Below, one piece after another: positions 54,701 to 58,130 of a DNA stretch of 64,000 nucleotides. Made by a program: the position numbers and the translations under genes. Each line of letters begins with the position of its first letter. Within the stretch, counting starts at the first letter, position 1. This stretch comes from Apricaphanius iberus (taxonomy: Eukaryota; Chordata; Actinopteri; Cyprinodontiformes; Aphaniidae). The notes under the pieces were generated by a model, which saw nothing but the letters and a program-made list of their open reading frames with translations, was not told the origin of the DNA and did not search any database. The stretch covers positions 1,284,001 through 1,348,000 of the forward strand of contig JAPXFQ010002701.1 of NCBI GenBank assembly GCA_028564705.1, written 5' to 3'.

Positions 54701-55684
54701 CTGTCGGTTTCAGCTCTCTTCACTCTGGTGAGTAGCTGCTTAGCTTTAGCCAACAGCTGAACCACAGCTGAACTTAAATTGAACTTTATGGACAAACTAA
54801 ACCAAAAGTTTTAGCCATTAATATTGTAAAGTGTCATTAAATTAAACAGCATCAAGATAAGTCTTTAATTTAAATTACTAACATAATCAAACAATATATA
54901 TAATATAATGGTTAATAACATTACTTTTCTTTACTGATGTTACTCAGGTCTCTTGATTTTTTTCCGCGTTTGAAAAATAAATTAATTTAATTATTAGGTA
55001 AAACTAGTTCAATGAACAACAAAATATTCGGGGAGGCACTTAAAATATATTTTTTACATTTTGTGATATTTATGGGTAATTATCGATATCGATCAATATG
55101 ACTATTCCTTTATTGATATGCTCTTTTTCTATATTGTCCAGCCCTACTTGACTGTCAGGGCTTAACAAAAATATTAACCAGAAACTGGCCACAAAAATCT
55201 CCTTGATACTCCTCTGCTAATTATTCAACACAATAGTTAGCCAATTTCACAAACGTGTCTGTACAGTTAGTCATCTGTGTTAGCTCATTAATATTACTAC
55301 TTTAAAAGTGTAAAACTTCACACAAACATGCATGCTACGCTGAGCTCTGTCAACAAAAAAAACTTTTTAACAAGGAAACACATCCAGCCTTAGAATGAAA
55401 AGCTAAATGTTAACACAGTATATCTGTTTAAAAGGGATATCTACACCACAATTTATGTGCATAATGTGAACAGGTGGCACAACACATGCATCTGAAAGAC
55501 AACTTACTTCTGATTTGTTCTCAACTTTAGCCTAGATAAGAAAAATAGCCAGACACACAACAAAGGATCAATCTAGGCAAACCAACAGTCTACACCCCAG
55601 AATTAACATTTATGTAACAATCAACAGGATGCGGATGTAAAACACCTTTTGCTCCCAGAAGGAAAAGCGTGATCTGTACGCCAT
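9584..55684 (-). CDS. myo18a: Gene model: unconventional myosin XVIIIA, muscle-type N-terminus through neck (3' part outside window)
   Basis: Class XVIII myosins are actin-linked scaffolding motors with little or no ATPase activity; MYO18A acts with myosin II filaments, at the Golgi and in muscle sarcomeres. The exons listed separately join in phase, with one expected small exon not located between 19666 and 14632. Motor peptides such as [19 protein letters not shown]-region VDTPGFQNP and [15 protein letters not shown] match mammalian MYO18A closely and MYO18B less well. Introns range from 89 bp (41352-41440) to about 4.9 kb. The gene begins here with an internal promoter type N-terminus at 55684 and leaves the window after the neck exon at 9584, so the coiled-coil tail is not seen. 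Fish often carry two copies (myo18aa and myo18ab); the sequence alone does not say which this is. Confidence 0.93.
9713..11025. other. Myo18a intron
   Basis: No exon, repeat family or RNA gene was recognised. The two long open frames here run across the exon at 11026-11091 or are out of frame with it. Confidence 0.6.
11026..11091 (-). CDS. myo18a: myo18a exon: converter end, 22 codons
   Basis: Reads [20 protein letters not shown] then SR, phase 0 on both sides and 66 bases long. It is nearly identical to MYO18A. Acceptor ATCCAG, donor GTGAGT. A longer open frame spans it only because the adjacent introns happen to be open. Confidence 0.96.
11092..12536. other. Myo18a intron
   Basis: No exon was found. 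The segment near 12300-12530 is less AT-rich than its surroundings and looks like candidate regulatory or conserved sequence, but I have no comparison to support that. Confidence 0.5.
12537..12646 (-). CDS. myo18a: myo18a exon: converter
   Basis: Reads [20 protein letters not shown] then [14 protein letters not shown]. The converter motif FxxFxxRFxxLAP is conserved in all myosins. Acceptor CACAG, donor GTAAGT; phase 1 to phase 0. Confidence 0.97.
12837..13062 (-). CDS. myo18a: myo18a exon: SH1-region and converter start
   Basis: Begins [20 protein letters not shown], equivalent to the FVRCIIPN stretch of class II myosins. It then has a variable loop ([16 protein letters not shown]) and [20 protein letters not shown], which leads into the converter. 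Acceptor CTGTAG, donor GTGAAG, phase 0 to phase 1. Confidence 0.96.
13390..13720 (-). mobile_element. Degraded Tc1-like transposase fragment
   Basis: The plus strand reads phrases such as GACCTAAACCACCATTCCAT and GCTAGAAGGTGAACCTCTG that are typical of the antisense strand of fish Tc1-like transposases. No terminal repeats were seen. It is a remnant in the intron between 14207 and 13062. Confidence 0.6.
14207..14393 (-). CDS. myo18a: myo18a exon: lower motor, SRAG segment
   Basis: Reads [20 protein letters not shown], then [20 protein letters not shown], then [12 protein letters not shown]. It corresponds to MYO18A residues between the actin-contacting loop and the relay. Acceptor CTGCAG, donor GTGAGA, phase 2 to phase 0. 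Confidence 0.96.
14492..14632 (-). CDS. myo18a: myo18a exon: GHSHGT segment
   Basis: Reads [20 protein letters not shown], then [16 protein letters not shown], then LLQDSQK. The equivalent mammalian segment is [16 protein letters not shown]. The start is uncertain: acceptor AG at 14634-14633 gives 14632, and the next AG gives 14629; both are in the same phase. Donor GTAGAT; the split codon makes Lys-Lys with the next exon. Confidence 0.93.
15213..15243. repeat. Hairpin-forming inverted repeat
   Basis: Arms CCTACATTATG (15213-15223) and CATAATGTAGG (15233-15243) are perfect 11-base inverted repeats around a 9-base loop. It may be the end of a small transposon or a structural element; no host feature depends on it. 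Confidence 0.8.
15885..16050 (+). repeat. Insert of LINE 3'-tail type repeat in the L1
   Basis: Begins with CCATCCATCCATTATTCCCT and continues through GGGGGCAGCAGCTTAAG to GGCGTTCCCAGGCAG, a common tail in fish non-LTR elements. It interrupts the L1 reading frame right after PGPDGS, so it is a later insertion. Family assignment is from memory. Confidence 0.6.
16677..17281. mobile_element. Short non-autonomous element inside the L1
   Basis: Ends are CTGCGTTTCCA at the left and TGGAAATGCAG at the right, one mismatch from inverted. Both the preceding and following sequence read as L1, so the element splits it. Internal copies of GTGTTTCCATTA occur near 16770 and 17215. No transposase is present. 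Flanking target duplication is not obvious. Confidence 0.6.
18246..19665. other. Myo18a intron without recognised content
   Basis: AT-rich sequence with poly-T and poly-A runs. The missing small exon required by phase between 19666 and 14632 could be here or elsewhere in the intron, but was not found. Confidence 0.4.
19666..19804 (-). CDS. myo18a: myo18a exon: lower 50K with catalytic-like loop
   Basis: Reads [20 protein letters not shown], then [20 protein letters not shown], then ESK. It is the MYO18A segment with the ARGLLWLLEEEAL motif. Acceptor AATAG, donor GTGAGG, phase 0 to phase 1. The next located exon needs phase 2 upstream, so one small exon (length 1 more than a multiple of three) is missing between here and 14632; mammals have about ten residues there. 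Confidence 0.95.
20480..20970 (-). mobile_element. Degraded Tc1-like element end
   Basis: Reads TGAACTTTAAAATGTCATCACATTAC then a block with AGGCCACACAAAGAAG and AAAGTGGAAGAAAATAA, typical of the non-coding arm of one fish Tc1 family. No complete terminal repeat pair was identified. Confidence 0.5.
21349..22820 (-). mobile_element. Tc1-like element, defective (1472 bp)
   Basis: Left end CAGTGGGTATGGAAGGTATTC is matched at the right by the reverse complement of CATACCCAATG, and TA precedes the left end. Minus-strand transposase pieces survive: the N-terminal part with the helix-turn-helix region ([16 protein letters not shown] type, about 22202-22453) and the C-terminal part with [15 protein letters not shown] (21557-21781), in which the D and E positions of the DDE fold can be seen. 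The middle is broken, so it is inactive. Confidence 0.88.
23538..23624 (-). CDS. myo18a: myo18a exon: relay-helix loop, 29 codons
   Basis: Reads [15 protein letters not shown] then [14 protein letters not shown], matching the MYO18A segment ENIELAFDDLEP with VAAVDQ. Acceptor CTCCAG, donor GTAAGT, phase 0 on both sides and 87 bases long. Confidence 0.93.
23625..26915. other. Myo18a intron
   Basis: No exon found. A GAT trinucleotide run lies at about 26016-26032. The minus-strand open frame at 26503-26715 (70 codons) was not matched to any family. Confidence 0.5.
26916..27108 (-). CDS. myo18a: myo18a exon: switch II and relay start
   Basis: 64 codons beginning [20 protein letters not shown] and continuing [11 protein letters not shown], then [20 protein letters not shown]. 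Switch II is VDTPGFQNP; hydrolysing myosins have DIAGFE, so the catalytic Glu is replaced by Gln. This is the usual class XVIII state and fits absent ATPase activity. Acceptor TTAAG, donor GTAGAA (not a strong consensus). Phase 2 to phase 0. Confidence 0.97.
27317..27641. mobile_element. hAT-type short element
   Basis: Left end GGCTGCACGATATTAG and right end TATCGTGCAGCCCT are inverted, with the fish hAT signature GGCTGCACGATA. No coding capacity. Target duplication was not clear. Confidence 0.65.
28292..30797 (-). mobile_element. Tc1-like element with internal insertions (2506 bp)
   Basis: Left end CAGTAAGGAACATATGGATT and right end (reverse complement) beginning CAGCAAAGAACAAAAG are inverted; TA lies outside each. 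An N-terminal transposase fragment with [20 protein letters not shown] (minus, 30297-30563) and weak remnants toward 30020 support the family. The element is about 900 bp longer than usual; the extra sequence is probably in 28480-29980 and includes unassigned open frames near 29735-30052. Confidence 0.75.
31565..31586. repeat. TGC trinucleotide repeat
   Basis: Seven uninterrupted units followed by CTAACA. It lies in an intron 128 bases from the end of the exon at 31714. Confidence 0.95.
31714..31804 (-). CDS. myo18a: myo18a exon: 50K region
   Basis: Reads [17 protein letters not shown] then [13 protein letters not shown]. Equivalent to the MYO18A segment ECLEGMxxGLYSELF. Acceptor CACCAG, donor GTTAGT. 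Phase 1 to phase 2; the split codon with the following exon is Arg then Ala. Confidence 0.93.
32638..32808 (-). CDS. myo18a: myo18a exon: 50K region with class-specific insert
   Basis: Reads [20 protein letters not shown], then [20 protein letters not shown] and SEENGTADA. The first half is very close to MYO18A. The second half is a loop rich in Ser, Thr and Glu that varies between species. Acceptor TCTCAG, donor GTACTC, phase 1 on both ends. Confidence 0.96.
32922..35894 (+). mobile_element. Degraded Tc1-like element with inserts (2973 bp)
   Basis: Left end CAGTGCCTTGCAAAAGTATT and right end, in reverse complement, CAGTGCCTCAAGAACTATTT, each next to TA. Transposase remnants in plus orientation include [16 protein letters not shown] (about 33244) and a late part with TGGTGGCAGCATTATGCC (about 35690). 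The remainder is intron-like insertions and decay. It lies between two exons of the host gene, opposite in strand. Confidence 0.75.
36550..36694 (-). CDS. myo18a: myo18a exon: 50K region, lever of helix-O type
   Basis: Reads [15 protein letters not shown], then [16 protein letters not shown] and [12 protein letters not shown], typical of the myosin head region ahead of switch II. Phase 0 to phase 1, donor GTAAGA. The split codon with the next exon gives Thr, so the join reads GATK-T-GRKQF. Mammalian MYO18A has four more residues at this join; MYO18B is short like this one. Confidence 0.95.
36786..36849 (-). CDS. myo18a: myo18a exon: 50K region, short
   Basis: Reads [12 protein letters not shown] then AFGIMPQSK, matching the MYO18A segment of the motor. 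Acceptor ATCAG, donor GTAAAT, phase 2 to phase 0. Using the donor after SK and the acceptor GCAG at 36695 gives MPQSKAEDKQRA, which aligns with the mammalian sequence without gaps. An overlapping pair of alternative sites (donor GTAAGG four bases earlier, acceptor four bases later) would also keep frame but drop residues. Confidence 0.93.
36891..37450 (-). mobile_element. Degraded Tc1-like fragment
   Basis: Starts CAGAGCCTTGCAAAACTG and continues with CCATTTTGTCATTTTCCAAA, then GACTTTGACTTGGCCATTCT, which reads as the antisense of a fish Tc1 transposase. A poly-T run of about 27 bases near 36920-36945 interrupts it. No matching right end was seen. Confidence 0.6.
38037..38070. repeat. 34-base near-perfect palindrome
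   Basis: CTGAGCAAGTACCTCTATAG pairs with the following GTACTCGCTCAG half; only one base pair out of 17 does not match. The centre is CTATAG. It lies in the intron between exons 40213 and 36849, away from any recognised transposon. Confidence 0.85.
38560..39050. repeat. GC-rich block with CpGs, probable repeat remnant
   Basis: GC content and CpG are clearly higher than in the flanking introns, with blocks such as GCCCCGCCCCCTCAGGG and GGGGCGGCGCCCTAGCGCC. An open frame of 116 codons (minus, 38545-38895) covers it, but no family is recognised. It may be a transposon piece or a CpG-rich regulatory block. A perfect 12-base palindrome ACAGACGTCTGT is inside. Confidence 0.45.
40213..40313 (-). CDS. 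myo18a: myo18a exon: upper 50K region
   Basis: Reads [16 protein letters not shown] then [18 protein letters not shown]. The LLExxRV and FxVFYxLLxG motifs are general myosin motor signatures in the 50K domain. Phase 0 to phase 2, donor GTCAGT; the split codon joins the next exon as Arg-Thr-Glu. Confidence 0.96.
40547..40689 (-). CDS. myo18a: myo18a exon: switch I
   Basis: Reads [15 protein letters not shown], then [15 protein letters not shown], then VTSASIQ. The middle part is switch I; ordinary myosins have NxNSSRFG, and here the conserved Gly is Ser. Acceptor TTGTAG and donor GTACAT; the split codon with the preceding exon gives Thr-Glu, matching the family. Confidence 0.96.
40803..41013 (-). 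CDS. myo18a: myo18a exon: P-loop
   Basis: Reads [18 protein letters not shown] and carries the nucleotide-binding loop [10 protein letters not shown] near residue 35-45 of the exon. Ordinary myosins have GESGAGKT, so the loop is kept but altered, as in other class XVIII members. Acceptor GTCTAG, donor GTAAGT, phase 0 to phase 1. The end [11 protein letters not shown] is the MYO18A helix after the loop. Confidence 0.97.
41175..41351 (-). CDS. myo18a: myo18a exon: start of motor core
   Basis: 59 codons beginning [15 protein letters not shown] and including [17 protein letters not shown] and a final YSEK. This corresponds to the class II motif of a loop that says where the head begins (NExxVLxxLxxRY). 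Acceptor CTCCAG, donor GTATGT, phase 0 on both sides. The match to MYO18A is near residue for residue. Confidence 0.96.
41441..41547 (-). CDS. myo18a: myo18a exon: N-terminal motor subdomain
   Basis: Reads [18 protein letters not shown] then [10 protein letters not shown], the conserved MYO18A stretch leading into the motor core. Acceptor ATGCAG, donor GTACTC, phase 1 to phase 0. The intron that follows is only 89 bases. Confidence 0.92.
41903..41990 (-). CDS. myo18a: myo18a exon: pre-motor linker
   Basis: Reads [15 protein letters not shown] then [14 protein letters not shown], matching the MYO18A segment just before the motor, where an SH3-like N-terminal subdomain begins. Acceptor is AACAG, donor is the weak GTTTGT. 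It starts in phase 0 and ends in phase 1, and the split codon joins the next exon as Ala-Thr. This is the first exon shared by all isoforms in the window, so it is where the PDZ-type and muscle-type N-termini should converge. Confidence 0.9.
42356..42710. mobile_element. hAT-type short element (about 355 bp)
   Basis: Left end AGGAATGTAACAATACC is partly inverted relative to the right end CATATCGGTGCATCCCT, and GTTACTA flanks both sides with one mismatch on the outer base. Internal reads such as GATACGATACAG and TATCATATCGG are typical of fish hAT derivatives. No transposase. It sits 366 bases beyond the pre-motor exon. Confidence 0.75.
43828..43890 (+). repeat. Fragment of a common fish interspersed repeat
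   Basis: Reads AAGGCAATTTTATTTGTATA then GCACACTTTCAACACAAG and ends near AATTAAAATC. This sequence type is abundant in fish, usually ending LINE or SINE copies. Only the short core is left here. Confidence 0.5.
45015..45074 (-). CDS. myo18a: Possible small myo18a exon (20 codons)
   Basis: The minus strand reads [12 protein letters not shown] then AAHTAATK between a good acceptor (TTCTACAG) and a weak donor (GTCTGT). Both ends are phase 0, which fits the linker exons on either side, and skipping it would not shift the frame. No homology was recognised. It may equally be a chance match inside an intron. Confidence 0.3.
45075..47670. other. Myo18a intron with possible transposase remnant
   Basis: Other than the weak Tc1-like frame at 46160-46545, nothing was recognised. 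Confidence 0.4.
46160..46545 (-). mobile_element. Possible Tc1-like transposase N-terminal remnant
   Basis: The minus frame starts [18 protein letters not shown] and continues with [19 protein letters not shown], which follows the order of the helix-turn-helix region of Tc1 transposases (ELS-I-L-G-Y-IAK-L-CS). Later residues show no match and no terminal repeats were found, so this is weak. Confidence 0.3.
47671..48780. mobile_element. Tc1-like (Sleeping Beauty-type end) remnant, 1110 bp
   Basis: Left end CAGTTCTAGTCAGAAGTTCA and right end, in reverse complement, CAGTTAGAAGTTTACATACA; both lie next to TA. The end matches the fish family to which the reconstructed Sleeping Beauty belongs. No open transposase frame remains. 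Confidence 0.75.
48832..49107 (-). CDS. Unassigned open exon, possibly alternative myo18a exon or terminal exon
   Basis: After an acceptor-like TTTTAG, the minus strand stays open for 91 codons to a TGA at 48834-48832. It begins [18 protein letters not shown] and includes [13 protein letters not shown] and [18 protein letters not shown] stop codon lies directly upstream in frame, so translation would need splicing, and phase 0 matches the exon ending STAK at 49288. A possible internal donor (AAT|GTAACT, after 49036) would give a 24-codon exon instead. There is no ATG at the start. I do not recognise the family. The stretch begins 51 bases past the right end of a Tc1 remnant. It could be a real exon, a decayed fragment of another gene, or chance. 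Confidence 0.35.
   Translation of the reverse strand, partial: APELIPSEDDHKRVRKIFTLDGNNVTSLCLVAGFHSACLISAFPSGSMTLLLTYPDRRQFFQEAFRFCSGLIKAVTVESYITELLVSNLKF
49288..49365 (-). CDS. myo18a: myo18a N-terminal extension exon (26 codons)
   Basis: The minus strand reads [14 protein letters not shown] then [12 protein letters not shown] between acceptor ATAAG and donor GTATAC. Both ends are phase 0 and 78 bases long, so it joins the preceding GVKKPE exon cleanly. Composition (Ser, Thr, Gln, Lys) matches a disordered linker. Similarity to a named protein was not recognised, so the call rests on splice sites, phase and position. Confidence 0.55.
49366..51597. other. Myo18a intron
   Basis: AT-rich intron. 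No exon, RNA gene or repeat family recognised, except the short element at its right end. Confidence 0.45.
51598..51818. mobile_element. Short MITE with target duplication, next to large N-terminal exon
   Basis: Inverted ends AGGGGTCCCCAAATCCAGGC and, at the right, GGCCTGGATTTGGGGATCC. TTATAAAGGC on the left and TTATAAGGC on the right match as a target duplication with one base less. The type is common in fish. It extends to 62 bases from the exon donor at 51879. The long minus open frame through the exon runs on into it, which makes the exon look longer than it is. Confidence 0.85.
51880..52662 (-). CDS. myo18a: myo18a large acidic and proline-rich N-terminal exon (261 codons)
   Basis: Open for 261 codons from acceptor CAG at 52665-52663 to donor GTATTG at 51879, phase 0 at both ends. 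The order is: Ser/Gly/Pro-rich start ([13 protein letters not shown]), a Lys/Arg-Val tract ([13 protein letters not shown]), a Glu/Lys-rich segment ([18 protein letters not shown]), then five GFIP motifs. Four of the five steps are 15 residues or close to it and one is 22. The segment is predicted to be disordered. It carries no catalytic motif and probably docks partners in the sarcomere or actin cytoskeleton; that role is inferred. The plus-strand open frames here are mirror images of it. The donor is weak, which suggests regulated splicing. Confidence 0.8.
52663..54065. other. Myo18a intron
   Basis: No exon was found. The plus-strand open frame at 53112-53396 has no recognised family. A CA run lies at about 53994-54006. 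Confidence 0.5.
54066..55146. mobile_element. hAT-type element, 1081 bp
   Basis: Ends are TAGGGCTGGACGATA at the left and TATTGTCCAGCCCTA at the right, an exact inverted pair except one base. Eight-base flanks CTTGACAG and CTTGACTG are a target duplication with one mismatch, the size expected for hAT. No transposase frame is open, so it is non-autonomous. It lies 361 bases from the microexon at 55508. Confidence 0.88.
55508..55531 (-). CDS. myo18a: myo18a N-terminal microexon (8 codons)
   Basis: A 24-base minus-strand exon reading AKVENKSE, bounded by acceptor CTAG and a consensus donor GTAAGT. Both ends are in phase 0, so it can be skipped without breaking the frame. It lies between the first coding exon and the large proline-rich exon, both also phase 0. 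Evidence is splice sites, phase and charged composition only; no homologue is known to me. Confidence 0.55.
55646..55684 (-). CDS. myo18a: myo18a first coding exon of muscle-type (gamma-like) isoform
   Basis: The minus strand reads [13 protein letters not shown] followed by a donor GTGTTT. The start codon has A at -3 and G at +4, a strong context. From memory, MYO18B begins with a related peptide ending in ALWEQK, and a longer muscle isoform of MYO18A (Myo18A gamma) with its own N-terminus has been described in mouse heart, so I infer this is the equivalent start in fish. An acceptor-like site (pyrimidine tract then CAG at 55716-55714) just upstream suggests a non-coding exon further 5'. An upstream ATG 20 bases before the start is out of frame. 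The exon ends in phase 0 and joins the microexon at 55531. Confidence 0.72.
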
Positions 55685-56223
55685 GATGAGAGGCCAGAAG
55701 TCATGGATTTACACTGGAGGATGGAGAATAAAATTATGTATGAGAGAGGAAATGAAAGGCAGACAGTGAATAAGAGATGGAAGTTGCCTCTAAAATGATG
55801 GAGAAAGGGAGTCGATTAAAATAAGCAATGGAATACTGTAGACTTTACTTCTGCTAACAATGGGTTATTCGCAGATCAGGGAGATTGTGACACACTGAGG
55901 ATACAAATCATGAAAAAAACGATGAAATGATAACAGAGTAAATGTATTATGTATAAGATTTGTTCCATTAACAGGGATGGAACAAATCGGCTAATCCATG
56001 ATGGAGGAAATGACACAAAATATGTGTCCAACAATACAATAGCACAACAAATGTTACATAATAAGAAAATTATTAAAATAAAAATACAGATATTTAAAAA
56101 GTTTTCTGAGCTTTTATCTGAGTTTCTTAAGAGCTCATCTAAAACCCGGTGATATGACAGTGAGAATTAGCTACACGGCAACTACTTCACCATCTCAGGC
56201 CCTGCTTTCTTCAGCGTCCACTC

Positions 56224-56233
56224 CTATAAATAG
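56224..56233. promoter_or_regulatory. MEF2 consensus site
   Basis: CTATAAATAG is a perfect match to YTAWWWWTAR, the site of the muscle factor MEF2. It is 540 bases upstream of the muscle-type start codon. Read on the minus strand it is CTATTTATAG, so it could also serve as a TATA box with a start near 56200. A CAGCTG E-box lies further upstream at about 56597. Binding is inferred only. Confidence 0.5.
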
Positions 56234-56369
56234 TAGGTTGAGAAGCAAAGGAGGCCATTCTGAGACCCTATCAGAACTCTAATGGAAGTGCTAGAGGTTA
56301 GCCCTGAGAAGATCACCCCACTCACTCTGCCAGAGGTTCAAACCCATTACCTCCTCACTGGGGCCTGGT

Positions 56370-56670
56370 TAACCTTCTGATCTCGCCTCAAGACGCTGGA
56401 GCGGTCCAGTCACACCTAAAGGTAGGGTAAGACCTGAGTCTGACGGGAGAGCACGCAGAATCCAAAACCCTGAGAGGTAGGGTGTTCTCGAGGGCGGGGA
56501 CATAGTCGGGGCTGCACAGCAACGCTGGGGGTTTAGGAATAGAGAGCGGGGGAGAGTAATGTGAGAAGAGCTGGGCCGGGGGGGATGGAAGAGGGACAGC
56601 TGCTGAAATAGAGGGGCTATTAATAGAGTTTGCAAAACTACTTCCTCTGCTGTATCTCACTGCCACGTTC
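56370..56670 (-). other. GC-richer block upstream of muscle-type start
   Basis: Two minus frames are open here for 88 and 92 codons because of higher GC. The frame with MAVRYSRGSSFANSINSP and PLPSPPAQLFSHYSPPL is Ser/Pro-rich and follows an acceptor-like TTTTAG, so it could be an exon; the overlap of two open frames makes that uncertain. It could also be promoter or enhancer sequence. Confidence 0.3.
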
Positions 56671-58130
56671 TGCTCCTCGTGACAAAGAATCTAAAATAAA
56701 GGCTCACTAATCAGACAATGTTGAAACTTTTTCAAAGCTCCCAGAAGACTTTTGTACAACAAGACAATAAAACATAATATATCTGGCAACTGAAACGCAG
56801 GGATATTTCTATAAGAGGCTTGTTAACATCTCAGGACATAAAAGTAAAGCTTAAATTGTATTGCTCAAGGCCACTATACATCATTAAACTGTATGGTATG
56901 TTGGTTACTTTGCATGTAACACCACAAGAGGGAGCTATAAAACTGTAGTTTACTGCAGGTCCTGCTTATGTAGTCTACTGACCCACATCCGAGATTGCAT
57001 TGCTTTTTTAGCAGAAATAAAATAAAATAAAATCTTAACTTCGTTAGAAATGCATTTTTCAAAACTGGCTCCAAAGTTTAAAGAGTGTAATACATTCATT
57101 TTATTAATAGTTTTTCTGTTGAAATGTCGTTGTTGTTAAACCAGTTGGGTAAAAATAAACTTAGGGATGACACACAGGCAGACATTCACCTTAACGTCAG
57201 CGAGGAACGTGGTAGCGGAACTAAAAGCAATAAAACGCAGAAACTGGCTGAACCGGGTATGAATGACGAAATCCAATCAAGCACATTGTGTTCGCAAACA
57301 TATACACATCAGCTATCAAGTGAACAAATCAAATGTGTTTTGGAGGACCCTACCCACCGCCAAGATAAAAGCAAAAGCATTGTTCGGTGTTGTGCTTAAA
57401 TGCAAACATTTAGTCCAGCACGATGACTAAGAATTAAGCCTTTCTGTAAAAAATGCCACAAACAGATAAAATATGACTCATTATGCTGTTAAGCCCGTAA
57501 GTTTGAATGCCAAAGTGCTCAAAATCCAGTCAAACATGCAGCATTCCTGCTCTATCTCGCACAGACTGCTAATCCTCGGAGTCTGTTACTGGGACGCAGC
57601 AATGTGTGGACTGTTTGTCCACACATGGTTTGCACAGAGTAAAGATTAAAGTCTGTATAGCACAGAAACCTCTGATTCTGACCCAGATAAATCCTTCCAT
57701 GCTTACCCGGCTCATGAGCTATAACAAAGAATAACTTCTGACATTACATGTACATTTTTTTTTCTTGTATCAGGGATGAAATATTAAACTGAGTTCCAGC
57801 ATTAAACAATGGCTGACCCAGCAGGACCTTAACTGACCAAACATTTATCTACACCACTGGTTCTGCTAGAGGTCTCTTACTGTTAAAAAGGGAGTGGTTC
57901 CCCTCCGTTGTTGCTATCATAGGAGGTTCTAGACAGGGGCCAGCACCAATTTCTTATGAGGATATGTGTAAGACAGAAACTGTAACTGATTGGTCTCTTG
58001 AACCAGTTTCATTTTGTATGTTCAGTTTTCTCTTAAAGAATGAACTAAAAAGTAGCCTGTTGCATCTTAAGCCAAATTCTGATAATTATTAAACTTTTTC
58101 ATATGCTAGAAGTGGGATTAACAGCATGTA

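Larger units (their letters stand above)
55685..58130. other. Upstream region of muscle-type start
   Basis: Holds the MEF2 match and GC-richer block. The plus open frame 57124-57399 (91 codons) has no recognised family. Confidence 0.45.

Noticed and set aside
57124..57399. 91-codon plus-strand open frame
   Set aside because: No match recognised and no splice or promoter evidence.
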